The notes under the pieces were generated by a model. That model was not told where the DNA came from, did not search any database, and worked only from the letters and a program-made list of their open reading frames with translations. From assembly GCA_963605745.1 (NCBI GenBank), contig CAVCWT010000001.1:124001-188000 (forward strand): DNA of 64,000 bases, read 5' to 3'. How positions within the stretch are numbered: position 1 is the stretch's first letter; every line of letters starts with the position of its first letter. This stretch comes from CAG-791 sp963605745. GTDB lineage: Bacteria; Bacillota; Clostridia; Lachnospirales; Lachnospiraceae. Positions 51,578 to 61,509 of the stretch are shown here, piece after piece. Both the position numbers and the translations under genes were made by a program.

Positions 51578-52099
51578 TTATTTTATCTCGTGAGCCGGTA
51601 CGCCCACCAGATGCGCTCCCCTGGTCAGGCAGCTGTGGTTGACGACGGCATTCGCGCCGACCATGATGTCATCGGCCAGCTCAATGTCTCCGAACACCTT
51701 AGCTCCCGGTCCCAGATAGACATTGTCTCCAATCCTTGGCGGATTCCCTCCGTTTGCTCCCACGCAAACGCCGGGATGAATCCGGCAGTTCTTTCCAATC
51801 GTGCTGCCGGCATTGATGATAACAGGTCCCAGATGGGAAATGGAGAACCCTTCTCCCATCACATTCAGAGGAATTGACAGCGCGTATCTGGTCTGGATGC
51901 GAAGGAGCCGCAGCAGGTGGTAGTGCCGGTTCCATTTGCCTGTATTCATCGCATATTCTGCAAGGCGAAGGCGCCTTGCATGCTGGTACAGAATCTGCCC
52001 CTCTGTCAACCGAAACGGAAGGCGATAGTACCAGCGGTACCCGTAGACCTTCGCCTCGATTTGCAAGGTATTGTGCAATTGCTCTTTTGTAGTAATCAT
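51578..52099 (-). CDS. Serine acetyltransferase-like hexapeptide acyltransferase
   Basis: A 173-residue left-handed beta-helix protein. Hexapeptide turns are seen in GPVIINAGSTIGKNCRIHPG, GDNVYLGPGAKVFGDIELAD and IMVGANAVVNHSC. The His in ISHLGPV and RIHPG fits the acetyl-CoA enzymes. The length and the short helical N-terminus match CysE-like proteins of polysaccharide clusters, so it may acetylate a sugar instead of serine. It lies downstream of a GT4 gene, with a 164-base gap. No clear ribosome site precedes the ATG. Confidence 0.82.
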   Translation of the reverse strand: MITTKEQLHNTLQIEAKVYGYRWYYRLPFRLTEGQILYQHARRLRLAEYAMNTGKWNRHYHLLRLLRIQTRYALSIPLNVMGEGFSISHLGPVIINAGSTIGKNCRIHPGVCVGANGGNPPRIGDNVYLGPGAKVFGDIELADDIMVGANAVVNHSCLTRGAHLVGVPAHEIK

Positions 52100-52263
52100 A
52101 CTCTATGATATCCGCCTTGAGATGTCAGGCTCGAACGATTATGCGATTGAATCCATGCCGCATACACGTTATTATCTTGACATAAAAGGTGCTACCGATA
52201 GACGGCTAGCCCCCGAATCATTAAGACAAAACGGCCATCGTTCTAATCTTTGTTGGGGATTGT

Positions 52264-53532
52264 TTAACGGCGGTCGTTTTTGTGTGCTTCCTGTTTTTTA
52301 TTGCTCAGCTCCAGCAGGAATTCCTGGTACCAGCGGCTCAACTCTTCGATGTCGTAGCCTGCTGCTGCAATGCGCTCTTTCTGGCAGGTGCGAGTTGCAT
52401 TACCATGCTGCAACGTCGAATCCGGTTGTCTGTTGTTTCGTTCCGACTGAGTGCTTTCGGATGCGGTCTTCTTTGCGCCTTCAACCGCTGCCAGCTCTAC
52501 GGCGCGCCTTGCCCAGATCATGGGATCGACTTCGATGGAGAACTGCTCCACCAGGTCCTCTGTCACAATGACATCCTTCGTAATGGTATCCGAAATCAAG
52601 GACGGCAGGCCTGCAGCCTGTGCCTCGATCAGCGTGAGCGGCAGACCCTCGAATTTCGAAGGAAAGATCAACACATCCATTGCTGACATGAAATCCGCTA
52701 CGTCCTTGCGGATTCCGGTCAGAACGACATGCTCCTGCAGTCCCAGCTCCTGAATCTGCTGTTCAATGGCCGGTCGCAGGTCTCCCTCCCCCAGGCAACA
52801 GCACACCGCCTTCGGATCCAGGTCGACAATCGCGCGGTAAATCTTCAGCAGATATTCATGATTTTTGGATGTAATAAAGTTGGCAATGTGTCCGTAGACA
52901 TGTTTCCCTTCCAGGTGGAATTCCCTGCGGATCCCTGATGCCTTTTCGGAACTATACTGGAACGCATCGATGTCAATGGCATTGTGAATGATCTGAAAAT
53001 CCTGATTCCCGTACATCCACCGGCCGGCCTTTTCGGAGCAGGCAAGGCGCACATCTGCGGCCCTGCGCATCAGGAGACGGCCGATCTGGTGCAGTCGCAC
53101 CTGCGGATCTGTCTCATTGTGGGAATGACAGATCGTCACCGCCCCGGCCCTTTTGGCCGCCAGGAGTTGTGGTGCCACCAGTGCATTCGCCGTATGACGA
53201 ATGACCACGCGGTAGTTGTTTTGCCGGACAAGGCGCTGAATCTCACGGAGGTTCTCTGCCGGCTTTCTCGTCAGCCTCGGCAGCAGATAAACACGACCGC
53301 CCAGCCCTTCGATCTCCTGACAGAGGTCGTTTTCTCTTTTTAAATGGACGATGAAATCAAACTGAATCTGCTCCCGGTCGATGTGACGATACAGATTCAT
53401 GATAAAGTTCTCCATTCCGCCGGGGTACATGGCTCCCACGATGTGCAGAACCCGAATCGGCTTCCGGGATTGCAGGCACGACTCCTGACCCTCTTTTCTG
53501 TTATTTGATCCCGTCCCGCGCTCTTTACTCAA
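52264..53532 (-). CDS. Family 4 glycosyltransferase
   Basis: A 422-residue GT-B enzyme starting at TTG with AGGAGAG six bases upstream. It begins IRVLHIVGAMYPGGMENFIM and has GHIANFITSKNH and LIFPSKFEGLPLTLIEAQAAGLP with the E-x7-E retaining motif. A polar Gln/Asn/Thr-rich insertion lies near the C-terminus, as in the GT4 at 8700-10013. It is 11 nt after the DUF1934 gene, in one operon with the UDP-sugar dehydrogenase. It could add a sugar to a surface polysaccharide, or possibly to the accessory-Sec substrate; the latter is speculation. Confidence 0.88.
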   Translation of the reverse strand: MSKERGTGSNNRKEGQESCLQSRKPIRVLHIVGAMYPGGMENFIMNLYRHIDREQIQFDFIVHLKRENDLCQEIEGLGGRVYLLPRLTRKPAENLREIQRLVRQNNYRVVIRHTANALVAPQLLAAKRAGAVTICHSHNETDPQVRLHQIGRLLMRRAADVRLACSEKAGRWMYGNQDFQIIHNAIDIDAFQYSSEKASGIRREFHLEGKHVYGHIANFITSKNHEYLLKIYRAIVDLDPKAVCCCLGEGDLRPAIEQQIQELGLQEHVVLTGIRKDVADFMSAMDVLIFPSKFEGLPLTLIEAQAAGLPSLISDTITKDVIVTEDLVEQFSIEVDPMIWARRAVELAAVEGAKKTASESTQSERNNRQPDSTLQHGNATRTCQKERIAAAGYDIEELSRWYQEFLLELSNKKQEAHKNDRR

Positions 53533-53543
53533 ATCGTTCTCTC

Positions 53544-54008
53544 CTACCCATCATGATCCGGCACTGTCGCAGGTATCGGCGCCGTTGTCACGGCCAGCTC
53601 GATCTTGCGCTTTTGCAGAGGGTCTGTCTCCTCGCCTCTGGCATACAGGGAATATACCGCCCGCAGCTCCAGGCGGTCCGCCGTTTCTTCTAATGTAAGG
53701 TGTCCTGCCTCCAGCTCGAATTCGAGCAGTCCCATCGGCGTATCGTATACCGCAAGGCTGCGCTTCCTCTTGTCCATCTCCATGCGGGAGGACAAGGCGC
53801 CCTTCCTCGTAACGCAAAGGTACCCCGGGCCGCACTTGATCAGATTCTTCGTATTGCCGCCGCCCTCCGGCAGCTCCTCTTCGTAAGATATAAAATGGTG
53901 CCCGCTGCGGAAGATATACTTCCCGCGGGCACTCGTAACGACCGGCTCCTGCCAGGAGCCGTCTGCATATTCATAACCTCGGATCGTGATCAGAACTTCA
54001 TTTGTCAT
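53544..54008 (-). CDS. DUF1934 domain protein
   Basis: A 154-residue protein of the DUF1934 (YwiB-like, calycin fold) family, starting MTNEVLITIRGYEY and containing HHFISYEEELPE, LCVTRKGALSSRMEMDKRKR and TPMGLLEFELEAGHLTLEE, all family traits. The function is unknown; the barrel fold suggests binding of a small ligand. The ATG at 54008 has GGAG nine bases upstream and lies two bases after the dehydrogenase stop, so it is tightly coupled to it. Why a DUF1934 gene lies between sugar genes is unclear. Confidence 0.85.
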   Translation of the reverse strand: MTNEVLITIRGYEYADGSWQEPVVTSARGKYIFRSGHHFISYEEELPEGGGNTKNLIKCGPGYLCVTRKGALSSRMEMDKRKRSLAVYDTPMGLLEFELEAGHLTLEETADRLELRAVYSLYARGEETDPLQKRKIELAVTTAPIPATVPDHDG

Positions 54009-54010
54009 TT

Positions 54011-55327
54011 TTACAGTCTCCAGTAATCCCATGCGGGAGCCGGATAGTCTTTCTTGTCATACATTCCCTTGAGATCCACAAAGACCTTCGCCTGATGCTC
54101 CGGATTGTAGAAGCCGGCAATGTCCTCTGCCGTGTAGCTCTCGAAATCGGTGTGCTTGACTGCGATCATCACGGCATCCATATCCTTCACGGCATCCATG
54201 GTCTGGAACTCGATGCCATAGAGCTTTCTGGCCTCCTCGGCATCAGCCTGCGGATCCACGACAACCGGTGTGATGCCGTATTCCTGCAGCTCGCGGTAAA
54301 TGTCGATGATCTTGCTGTTGCGGGTATCCGGGCAGTTCTCCTTAAAGGTAAAGCCCAGAATGGCAACCTTTGCATTCTTAACCGGCAGGTCGTTGCGGAT
54401 GAGGAGCTTTACAAGGCTCTCTGCGCAGTATTTGCCCATATCGTCGTTGATCCGGCGGCCGGAGAGAATGATCTGGGAATGATATCCGAACTGCTCGGCA
54501 CGGTAGGTCAGATAATACGGATCAATACCGATGCAGTGTCCGCCGACAAGGCCCGGACGGAAATTCAGGAAATTCCACTTGGTGCCTGCGGCCTCCAGAA
54601 CAGCCTTCGTGTCGATTCCCATCTTGTGGAAAATGATGGACAGCTCGTTCATGAAGGCAATGTTAATGTCTCTTTGGCTGTTCTCAATAACCTTTGCGGC
54701 CTCCGCCACCTGAATGGACTCTGCGCGGTGTACACCGGCATCCACCACCAGCTCATAGACCTTGGCAATCGTATCCAGGGACTCCTCGTCCATACCGGAG
54801 ACAATCTTCTTAATCGTATTCAGGCGATGCACCTTATCCCCGGGATTGATGCGCTCCGGAGAGTAGCCGATCTTCCAGTCTGTACCGCACTTAAGGCCCG
54901 ATTCCTTCTCGATGATCGGAATGCAGGTCTCCTCCGTCACGCCAGGGTAAACCGTGGATTCAAAAACAACGATCGTCCCTTTTGTCAGATTCTGTCCGAC
55001 GAAGCGGCTCGCGCCCTCCACCGGTGTCAGATCCGGTGTATGGTCATCATTGACCGGCGTAGGAACGGCGACGATGATGAACTTTGCATCCTTCAGGCTC
55101 GCAGGATCCGATGTGAATTCCACCGTAGATTCCTTTACAGCCTCATCACCCACCTCATTGGTGGGATCGATGCCGCTCTTATATTTTTCAATCTTCTCTT
55201 TGTTAAAATCAAAGCCAATGACATTGATCTTTTTGGCAAAGGCAACGGCGATCGGCATACCTACGTAACCAAGGCCGACCAGTGCCAGCTTCTCTTCTTT
55301 ATTGACCAGTTTTTCGTATAAATCCAT
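54011..55327 (-). CDS. UDP-sugar 6-dehydrogenase (TviB/WbpA-like)
   Basis: A 438-residue nucleotide-sugar dehydrogenase. The NAD-binding motif ALVGLGYVGMP is at the N-terminus, VVFESTVYPGVTEETC is the family VxxST region, the catalytic Cys lies in GGHCIGIDPYY, and the C-terminal UDP-binding domain has ILGFTFKENCPDTRNSK. It oxidises C6 of a UDP-hexose or UDP-HexNAc to a uronic acid. The layout is closer to UDP-HexNAc dehydrogenases than to UDP-glucose dehydrogenases. The ATG at 55327 follows GGAG; the frame is open to 55525 without a ribosome site. Confidence 0.92.
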   Translation of the reverse strand: MDLYEKLVNKEEKLALVGLGYVGMPIAVAFAKKINVIGFDFNKEKIEKYKSGIDPTNEVGDEAVKESTVEFTSDPASLKDAKFIIVAVPTPVNDDHTPDLTPVEGASRFVGQNLTKGTIVVFESTVYPGVTEETCIPIIEKESGLKCGTDWKIGYSPERINPGDKVHRLNTIKKIVSGMDEESLDTIAKVYELVVDAGVHRAESIQVAEAAKVIENSQRDINIAFMNELSIIFHKMGIDTKAVLEAAGTKWNFLNFRPGLVGGHCIGIDPYYLTYRAEQFGYHSQIILSGRRINDDMGKYCAESLVKLLIRNDLPVKNAKVAILGFTFKENCPDTRNSKIIDIYRELQEYGITPVVVDPQADAEEARKLYGIEFQTMDAVKDMDAVMIAVKHTDFESYTAEDIAGFYNPEHQAKVFVDLKGMYDKKDYPAPAWDYWRL

Positions 55328-55673
55328 TTTAATTCTCCATCCCATTACACTCGAAGGATTCGCTACAGGGAAAATACCGAAAAGAAACGTGCAGAAAACT
55401 TCTTCCCTGTTCTGCGTTTTCCTATCCCTGCCGCCGGTAAAGCCACCCTCTAGTACAGCGTTTGCAAAATAACTAGCAGATAACGCAGAATGATTTTTGG
55501 CAAGTGCTGACCACGGCGGCAGCACCGCACGCTCCTGCTTAGTTTAACACTATTGTGCGTTTCCTTGTAGTCCTACTTAGTCAAGGCAATCAAATCAATC
55601 AAGGTGATTCAGGCATTGTTTTCTGTTCCTGCAGCCGCCATCGGTGATTCCTGCCAGGGAATCACCGCAGATC
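55328..55673. other. Gap between secA2 and the UDP-sugar dehydrogenase gene
   Basis: About 346 bases without a gene. A hairpin, ggtgattcc with ggaatcacc around 55640-55668, follows secA2 and may be a weak transcription end, though it has no T run. The rest is AT-richer and probably holds the promoter of the dehydrogenase operon, but no clear -35/-10 pair was found. Confidence 0.5.
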
Positions 55674-58034
55674 CTACGGATACAATATGCGCATCCCGCC
55701 GTCTGGCTCATGGATAATCTCCCCTAGGAGGATGTTCCGCATCATCCCCTTTTGGATTTCCATCTGCATCTTTTCAAAGGCGCGATAGGCTTCCTCGTGG
55801 AAGGCATATTTTACATTATGTCTCCCATATTGCCGGCCGGAAACCACCTGGCGCAGTTGCTGCAGATAATCCACCTGCTCCACCCAGGACTGATCAATGG
55901 CACGTAGAATCATCATCTGCAGATATCTTCGGATCGAGTTCTCTGTCCCCAGGGATTTCAGTTTGCTATCAAATGCAGCGTCTGCTGCGTCCAGAAGGTA
56001 CGCCTGAATCGTTTTTTTCGTTCGGAGAACCTCCTCTCCCGGAAAATCCTGAAAGGAATAGCTGATGTGATCCATGATAAACCGTGCCACATCATCCTCT
56101 CCGGGGAGTTCTTCATGCTCCTGCTGGTGCTGTGTCACAAAACTGTCAATGACTCTTTCCCACAGATCATGATAATAGGACCGTTCCATCGGCGCGTTCT
56201 CCATAATCCGGTTTCGGGTTTCATAGACCAGATTGCGCTGTTTTTCGATGCTCTCGCCGAATTCTTTCGTGGCCTTTCGGCTGGCCCTCGCCATCTCGGC
56301 ACAGATCCTTTGCGCATCGTGCACTGCATGCAGGATGACCGGATTGTGAATCTGCCCTTCTCCGGACCGGTGGCCGGCCAACCATTTTTTGCCATAATCT
56401 ATGACAACCTCATCCTCCAGAGACAGATAAAACCTTGAAAATCCAGGATCCCCCTGCCGGCCGCTCCGTCCCCTTGACTGCAGCTCCTGCCGTTTATTCG
56501 AGATCAGGCCAACGCCAATGATGGCCAGTCCGCCCAGCTCTTCCACGCCTTCTCCCAGGCGAATGTCCGTGCCGCGTCCTGCCACTGTGGTCGCTACCGT
56601 CACAGCGTTTTTTTGCCCCGCCTCCTGAATAATGGCAGCCTCCTTGGCAATATTGTAGGCATTTAAGACATTGTGCGGAATGCCCTCGTGCAGCAGACGT
56701 TCCGATACCAGATCCGACATACGAATGGAGCTGGCAATGATCAGAATCGGTTGCTGTTTCTCATGCAGCTGCCGGATTTCCTCCAGAGCCGCTGCCAGCT
56801 GCTGCTCCAAATTGGGGTAGATCTGATCTGGCTGATCCACTCGCCGGATTTTCTTTCTCGTTGGAATGACCACCACATCCAGTCCGTAAATCTGACGGAA
56901 TTCGTCAGCGTCGGTAATGCCCGTTCCTGTCATTCCGGCGACCTTTCGATACATATTAAAAAAGCTCTGATACGTCACAGAGGCCACCGTCCGGCTCTCC
57001 TGCGTAATCGGAACCTGTTCCTTGGCTTCCAGAGCCTGTTGCTGACCACCTCTTAGCTTGGTATTGGGCTGTACCCGTCCGGTCCTTTCATCCAGCAGCT
57101 GAACCGCATTGTCCCGCACAATATAGCGATCCTCCTTCTCGATCACCAGATGGGCCCGCAGTGCCAGACAGATATGGCGCACAATATCCTGTTCACTCTC
57201 CGTGTACAGTTCCTCTGTTCGGAAAAACCTCTTGGCCTTCTCGATCCCGGGCGGCAGCAGCCACACGTCCTTGTCTTCACACCGGTAGTCTGTGTCCGGT
57301 TCCAGAGTCGTGACAAAATAATCGGTAATCCCGAACAGATTTGACTGAACCCTCGGCATTCCGGATACAATCAGCGGAATCTGGGCACTGTCAAGGAGCA
57401 CCGCATCAGCCTCATCCACAATGACATAATCCATTCCGCGCAGATATTGATTCTCCGTTCTGGACTCCAGGTTCTCAAAAAGGTAATCAAAGGCCAGCGC
57501 ATCATTCGTGGTATACACGATGTCTGCGGCATAGATTTCCTTTTTCTGCGCATTGGTAAAGCGCCCGCCTTCCTCCTTCGGAACGCCGACGGCCTCCCGC
57601 AGTCCCATGAATTCATACAGCGGCGCCATTTCTTCACCGTCACGCGCTGCCAGATAGCTGTTGGTTGTGACCAGAATGCAGCTCTGGCCATTCAGCGCAT
57701 TCAGATACAGTGGCATGGTTGCAACCAAGGTCTTGCCTTCGCCGGTCTTCATTTCGGCGATTTTGCCCTGATGCAGAACAATGGCCCCCAGCACCTGCAC
57801 ATCATACGGGTATTTTCCAAGGACACGCCTGGCCGCCTCTCGCATAGCCGCAAAGGCCCGGGGCAACAGCTGATCCAGTGTTGCCCCCTGCTGCAATTCT
57901 GCCTTGAACCGTTCTGTCATTCCCTGCAGATCCTGATCCGACAATTGTACCATGGCATCTGCGCAGGAATTCACTTCCCGGAGCGTTTGCTGCAGTCTAT
58001 TCAATTGCAGATGATTGTGCCCTGATCTGTCCAT
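55674..58034 (-). CDS. secA2: Accessory Sec translocase ATPase
   Basis: A 786-residue SecA paralogue. Walker A is AEMKTGEGKT, the DEAD-like box is VIVDEADAVLLDSA, and motif VI region is SRGRSGRQGDPG. The preprotein crosslinking region and helical scaffold are present, but the C-terminal zinc-binding tail of housekeeping SecA is absent; the chain ends GGMRILYP. Length and position after asp3 match SecA2 of accessory Sec loci. It would drive export of the Ser-rich surface protein through SecY2. The start is uncertain: ATG at 58034 or GTG at 58046, both with weak ribosome sites. Confidence 0.93.
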   Translation of the reverse strand: MDRSGHNHLQLNRLQQTLREVNSCADAMVQLSDQDLQGMTERFKAELQQGATLDQLLPRAFAAMREAARRVLGKYPYDVQVLGAIVLHQGKIAEMKTGEGKTLVATMPLYLNALNGQSCILVTTNSYLAARDGEEMAPLYEFMGLREAVGVPKEEGGRFTNAQKKEIYAADIVYTTNDALAFDYLFENLESRTENQYLRGMDYVIVDEADAVLLDSAQIPLIVSGMPRVQSNLFGITDYFVTTLEPDTDYRCEDKDVWLLPPGIEKAKRFFRTEELYTESEQDIVRHICLALRAHLVIEKEDRYIVRDNAVQLLDERTGRVQPNTKLRGGQQQALEAKEQVPITQESRTVASVTYQSFFNMYRKVAGMTGTGITDADEFRQIYGLDVVVIPTRKKIRRVDQPDQIYPNLEQQLAAALEEIRQLHEKQQPILIIASSIRMSDLVSERLLHEGIPHNVLNAYNIAKEAAIIQEAGQKNAVTVATTVAGRGTDIRLGEGVEELGGLAIIGVGLISNKRQELQSRGRSGRQGDPGFSRFYLSLEDEVVIDYGKKWLAGHRSGEGQIHNPVILHAVHDAQRICAEMARASRKATKEFGESIEKQRNLVYETRNRIMENAPMERSYYHDLWERVIDSFVTQHQQEHEELPGEDDVARFIMDHISYSFQDFPGEEVLRTKKTIQAYLLDAADAAFDSKLKSLGTENSIRRYLQMMILRAIDQSWVEQVDYLQQLRQVVSGRQYGRHNVKYAFHEEAYRAFEKMQMEIQKGMMRNILLGEIIHEPDGGMRILYP

Positions 58035-58144
58035 ACCACTTATCACTGCCTGTATTTAGCCGATGCCGCTAGTCCGCCTTTTCGCAGTCCCGGATGTCCG
58101 TTTTTTTGATCCGATCCGCACTGACCTTTTGACCTTCTCTTCTC

Positions 58145-58687
58145 TCACCACCTGCAGGTTCGTGTTCTGCCATCCTGACGCCCTGCAACATGGCCGGTCT
58201 TCCAGCTCTCCCAGTTCTCCTCCGGCACCAGTTCAATTCTGCGAAACCGCACGATTTTAGCACCTCCCTGAACCAGCTGCAGCGTATACTGATACGCTCC
58301 CTTGGGGTACGTCATGCGATTTTCGTTCTCCTTTAACAGCTCAAAGCCCAGGAGCTCCCCTTTTCGGTCATAATAATTGACTCGTACAAAGCTCCCGTGC
58401 TCTGGCTCATCACGCTTCATCACACGAAGGTAATAGGATTTGCCCTCCTCCAGAATCGGGAGCTGCGGTGCTACCTGCTGCCCGCCGTAATCGGTGTACG
58501 AGCGCCATTCCCGGATGACGAATCCCGGCGGCATCCCTTCATTTTCAAAAACAACGGTCCCATCCCATTCAAAGGTTACCTTGCTGCCATAGGCATACGC
58601 GTCCTGTGCATTCTCATCCCAGTAAATTAGCCAGCAGATATGCTCGTGCCGTTCTGCCTTGTCATATTGCTGCCCCGTTTCTCCCAT
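58145..58687 (-). CDS. asp3: Accessory Sec protein Asp3
   Basis: A 180-residue protein starting MGETGQQYDKAERHEHICWL, with IYWDENAQDAYAYGSKVTFE, PGFVIREWRSYTDYGGQQ and YYLRVMKRDEPEHGSFVRVN, the pattern of Asp3, a beta-sandwich carbohydrate-binding-like chaperone. Asp3 forms a complex with Asp1 and Asp2 and SecA2 and helps hand over the glycosylated substrate. The ATG follows GGAGG by six bases and lies inside the end of asp2 (26-nt overlap). It is identified mainly by context and the Trp/Tyr pattern. Confidence 0.88.
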   Translation of the reverse strand: MGETGQQYDKAERHEHICWLIYWDENAQDAYAYGSKVTFEWDGTVVFENEGMPPGFVIREWRSYTDYGGQQVAPQLPILEEGKSYYLRVMKRDEPEHGSFVRVNYYDRKGELLGFELLKENENRMTYPKGAYQYTLQLVQGGAKIVRFRRIELVPEENWESWKTGHVAGRQDGRTRTCRW

Positions 58688-59867
58688 ACCGTTCCTCCAG
58701 GAGCCTGTCATACTGCAAACGCAGCCATTCCCGCACCGCTTCCTGATTGTCATTATGTCTTCCGGAAAAGCTCTTTCCATAGATGCGGCAATGCTGCCCG
58801 CGCAGATGATGCAGCAAATCCAGGTAGGCCTTTGGATCGTAATCGTCCTCTTCCATGTAGCCAATGGCCATTTCTGTCTCAGCGAAATTCCCCTGTGCGA
58901 TCTGTTTCCACATTCTGTCATTCAGCTGCTCGGCGCTCTCCTCTGTAACATCTCCCGTCAGCTTTTGCAAAAGATCCAAAGAACCCGGAAAGCCACCCGG
59001 CCTGCGAATGCGTTCTCTCTCAGCCATCGTCCCGAGGTTAACCACCGGTCTTCCCAGAACCATCGCCCCCGGATGAATCCGCGCACCATAATAAAGAGCT
59101 CCCACAGCCCCCATCGAATCGCCGATTACAATCACCTGATCCTCTGTGAGCTCCAACTGATCCATCGCTCCGCGAATGCGCAGCTCGACAGCCTCCTCAT
59201 ATTGTTCCGAGCCAAGGTAGCAACAACTCCCGCCGCACCGCGGATCGGCAATGAGCAGGAACGGCATTCGCTTCTCCCACATGAGCTCCACGCCGTCAAA
59301 CCCTTCCTGCGGACGCCTTCCCGAGAAATACACGGTCAGAGGAGCCTTTCGGTCCATTGGATTAAAATACGTGAACAGCTCCTCCCGGTTCGCATCCGTC
59401 CTGCGAAGGCTCCCCGGCAAAAAGGCCGCTCCGTCCGGAATCTGCTCTCTTACATGCAAAGAACCCAGCTCCAGTTCTCCCTTCCCCTTTAACTGCAGCG
59501 CAATGGACAATCGCCGTCTCCACTTGCCGGCAGGAATCACCACAGCCTCCGTCAGGTTGTCGGTATCGAGGATATCTGCGCTCACCATGCCCGCAGTGGC
59601 ATCACACCGCCGCAGATACAGGCGGAACCGCAGCTGCACTCCCTCAGTTTTACGAAACTCCGGCCAGAAGAGCATGGTCTTTCCTGCATCGATCGTCACG
59701 TTTTTCTTCCAGCTCAGGACCGTTTGAAATGACGCGCCAAAGTTCCCCTCCATATGCAGTTCATACCGGCCCTTCAGCTGAACAGTCTCCAGATAGTCCC
59801 GGCTCAGAATGGCCTGACTCGCCGGGATCTGTACTGCTACGCTCTGGCTCTGCGTCATTTGTCCCAT
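58662..59867 (-). CDS. asp2: Accessory Sec protein Asp2 (Ser-esterase/acetyltransferase fold)
   Basis: A 401-residue protein. The N-terminal beta-rich part is carbohydrate-binding-like (SFQTVLSWKKNVTIDAGKTM). The C-terminal alpha/beta-hydrolase-like part has the nucleophile Ser in VIVIGDSMGAVGALYYGA, the acid in EEDDYDPKAY and the His in SGRHNDNQEAV. This is the catalytic triad known in Asp2, which O-acetylates GlcNAc on Ser-rich glycoproteins. It is about 100 residues shorter than streptococcal Asp2. Its start overlaps the 3' end of asp1 by 107 nt and lacks a strong ribosome site, so a later start is possible. Confidence 0.9.
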   Translation of the reverse strand: MGQMTQSQSVAVQIPASQAILSRDYLETVQLKGRYELHMEGNFGASFQTVLSWKKNVTIDAGKTMLFWPEFRKTEGVQLRFRLYLRRCDATAGMVSADILDTDNLTEAVVIPAGKWRRRLSIALQLKGKGELELGSLHVREQIPDGAAFLPGSLRRTDANREELFTYFNPMDRKAPLTVYFSGRRPQEGFDGVELMWEKRMPFLLIADPRCGGSCCYLGSEQYEEAVELRIRGAMDQLELTEDQVIVIGDSMGAVGALYYGARIHPGAMVLGRPVVNLGTMAERERIRRPGGFPGSLDLLQKLTGDVTEESAEQLNDRMWKQIAQGNFAETEMAIGYMEEDDYDPKAYLDLLHHLRGQHCRIYGKSFSGRHNDNQEAVREWLRLQYDRLLEERYGRNGAAI

Positions 59868-61500
59868 TGGTTCTACTGTTGCTCCGTGTCGTTTTTTGTT
59901 TCCACTGGTCTACCAGCTGACCTCCTGTATGCTGAGAGACCTCCTGTACGCAATACACCAGAGCCTCATTCCAGTTGGCCAGGCCGTCCAGATAATATTC
60001 CAGTGCCCCGGTGATATAGTTGATGTTCTCGATGATATACCCGTCCTTTTGATGCTGTACATAGCGCGTGAATCGATAATTCACCTGCGGAATTCCAGAG
60101 CTGATCCCTGCAATCTGCAGATACAGATCCGGCTGATCGCGCACATCCACAATCAATCTCACATCATACAGGATTCGGATCAGGTCATTCTCGGAACGGT
60201 ACGGCGTCATCACAATCCGTTCGCGCTTTGCCGTCTCCTCTGTCTCTGCCTTCTCTTCCTCCGACGAGGAGTTCCGGATCTCCAGATCCGTAATTCCGGA
60301 TTCTGCCAGGATCGCCTGCATCTGCTCTTTCAGCGTCTCCTGCTCCTCCCGGTTCCCGGCCCGAACTCCTGCCAGCAGAACAACGTCCTCGTTGCGTTCC
60401 ATATATTCGAACACCTGCTGCAGTGCCTTCCTGCGATAAACACCGTCCAGCCCGTCCAACGGCATGAAGACCTTCAGCTCCTTGATCTGCTGACTCTTCC
60501 CCAGTGACAACCGCGTATCAAACGGCGAGATGTCATAAATTTTCTGCTCCGGAACGCCGGCATCCTGAATTCTCCTAGCCGCCATCTGTGTGTCGGTCAC
60601 CACCAGCATGGCATCTGCCGTATCCCGCAAGAGCTCCTCCGTATCCGACAGGTCGAACCGATCGCCAAAAAACGACAACGCCACATCCTGTTCGCCGCAC
60701 TGCTGCAGAATGTCAACCAGCATCCGATTGTGCTGCGGACTGGATGCAATGACATACAGCTCGCGCTCCCATTTTGTATAGACGAACTCGCGCACTGCCT
60801 CACGGATCAGATCCGCCATACAGCGATAATGCACCGGCTCCATGTTCTTCGGTCTCCATCCGGTCCGAAGCTCTCTTCCTCCGGCCCCGTGCCTTTCCTC
60901 TTTCAGCATCCTTGGAAACAGACGTACCACCTCTTTGGTTCTCAGATCCTCATAGAACCGCAGTGTCCCTTCCGGCGAATAGTATTCCTGTCTCCAGGGT
61001 TCTCCCTTCCGGTACCAGATCATGCTGGAGCGAAAGCCGCGGTCATCATAGATGTCACGCCGCTTCAGGACTGTTTTGCCTTCATAGCTCTCATAGAACT
61101 GTACCCAGCACAGGGCGCCGCTCTCCTCGAATTCCACACTCGCATAGAGTTGGCCCTCATTGTAGGCCAGCACATTTTCCGGCTCATACACCCATTCCAC
61201 ATGAATCGGCCATGGCAGCTCTTCATAAGACAGTACGGCAGGCTTCTCCCACCTCACATCCTGCAGTTCATCAAAGGCAGACCAGAAAGGAATGGGATAG
61301 ATATTCTCCCGGTGCAGAAAGCGGCGCAGATTCGGCATATAGGCCAGACAAATCAGCTCCGTCTCCTCTCCGGCATCCCGGAACATTCGGATCTGATTCA
61401 CCGTGTCATCAAAGGTAGATGCACTTGTTTCCTGATACCATGGCACATACTGTGCGTTCCAGGTATTCTCTTCGTACCAGGACGGAATAAAATGATACAT
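59761..61500 (-). CDS. asp1: Accessory Sec protein Asp1
   Basis: A 579-residue protein starting MYHFIPSWYEENTWNAQYVP, the usual Asp1 opening, with a glycosyltransferase-like GT-B fold that has lost catalysis in known cases (LFPRMLKEERHGAGGREL, VVTDTQMAARRIQDAGVPEQ, RLIVDVRDQPDLYLQIAGIS). Asp1 acts as the scaffold of the Asp1-Asp2-Asp3 complex that binds substrate glycans. The C-terminus is a polar Ser/Glu/Gly tail that overlaps the start of asp2. GAGGTG precedes the ATG, nine bases after the secY2 stop. Confidence 0.92.
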   Translation of the reverse strand: MYHFIPSWYEENTWNAQYVPWYQETSASTFDDTVNQIRMFRDAGEETELICLAYMPNLRRFLHRENIYPIPFWSAFDELQDVRWEKPAVLSYEELPWPIHVEWVYEPENVLAYNEGQLYASVEFEESGALCWVQFYESYEGKTVLKRRDIYDDRGFRSSMIWYRKGEPWRQEYYSPEGTLRFYEDLRTKEVVRLFPRMLKEERHGAGGRELRTGWRPKNMEPVHYRCMADLIREAVREFVYTKWERELYVIASSPQHNRMLVDILQQCGEQDVALSFFGDRFDLSDTEELLRDTADAMLVVTDTQMAARRIQDAGVPEQKIYDISPFDTRLSLGKSQQIKELKVFMPLDGLDGVYRRKALQQVFEYMERNEDVVLLAGVRAGNREEQETLKEQMQAILAESGITDLEIRNSSSEEEKAETEETAKRERIVMTPYRSENDLIRILYDVRLIVDVRDQPDLYLQIAGISSGIPQVNYRFTRYVQHQKDGYIIENINYITGALEYYLDGLANWNEALVYCVQEVSQHTGGQLVDQWKQKTTRSNSRTNGTNDAEPERSSTDPGESGHSEPGLSGDCSAEGPV

Positions 61501-61509
61501 CCCATCACC

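Noticed and set aside
55674..58034. Housekeeping SecA
   Set aside because: The C-terminal zinc-binding region is absent, the length fits SecA2, and it directly follows asp3 in the accessory Sec order.
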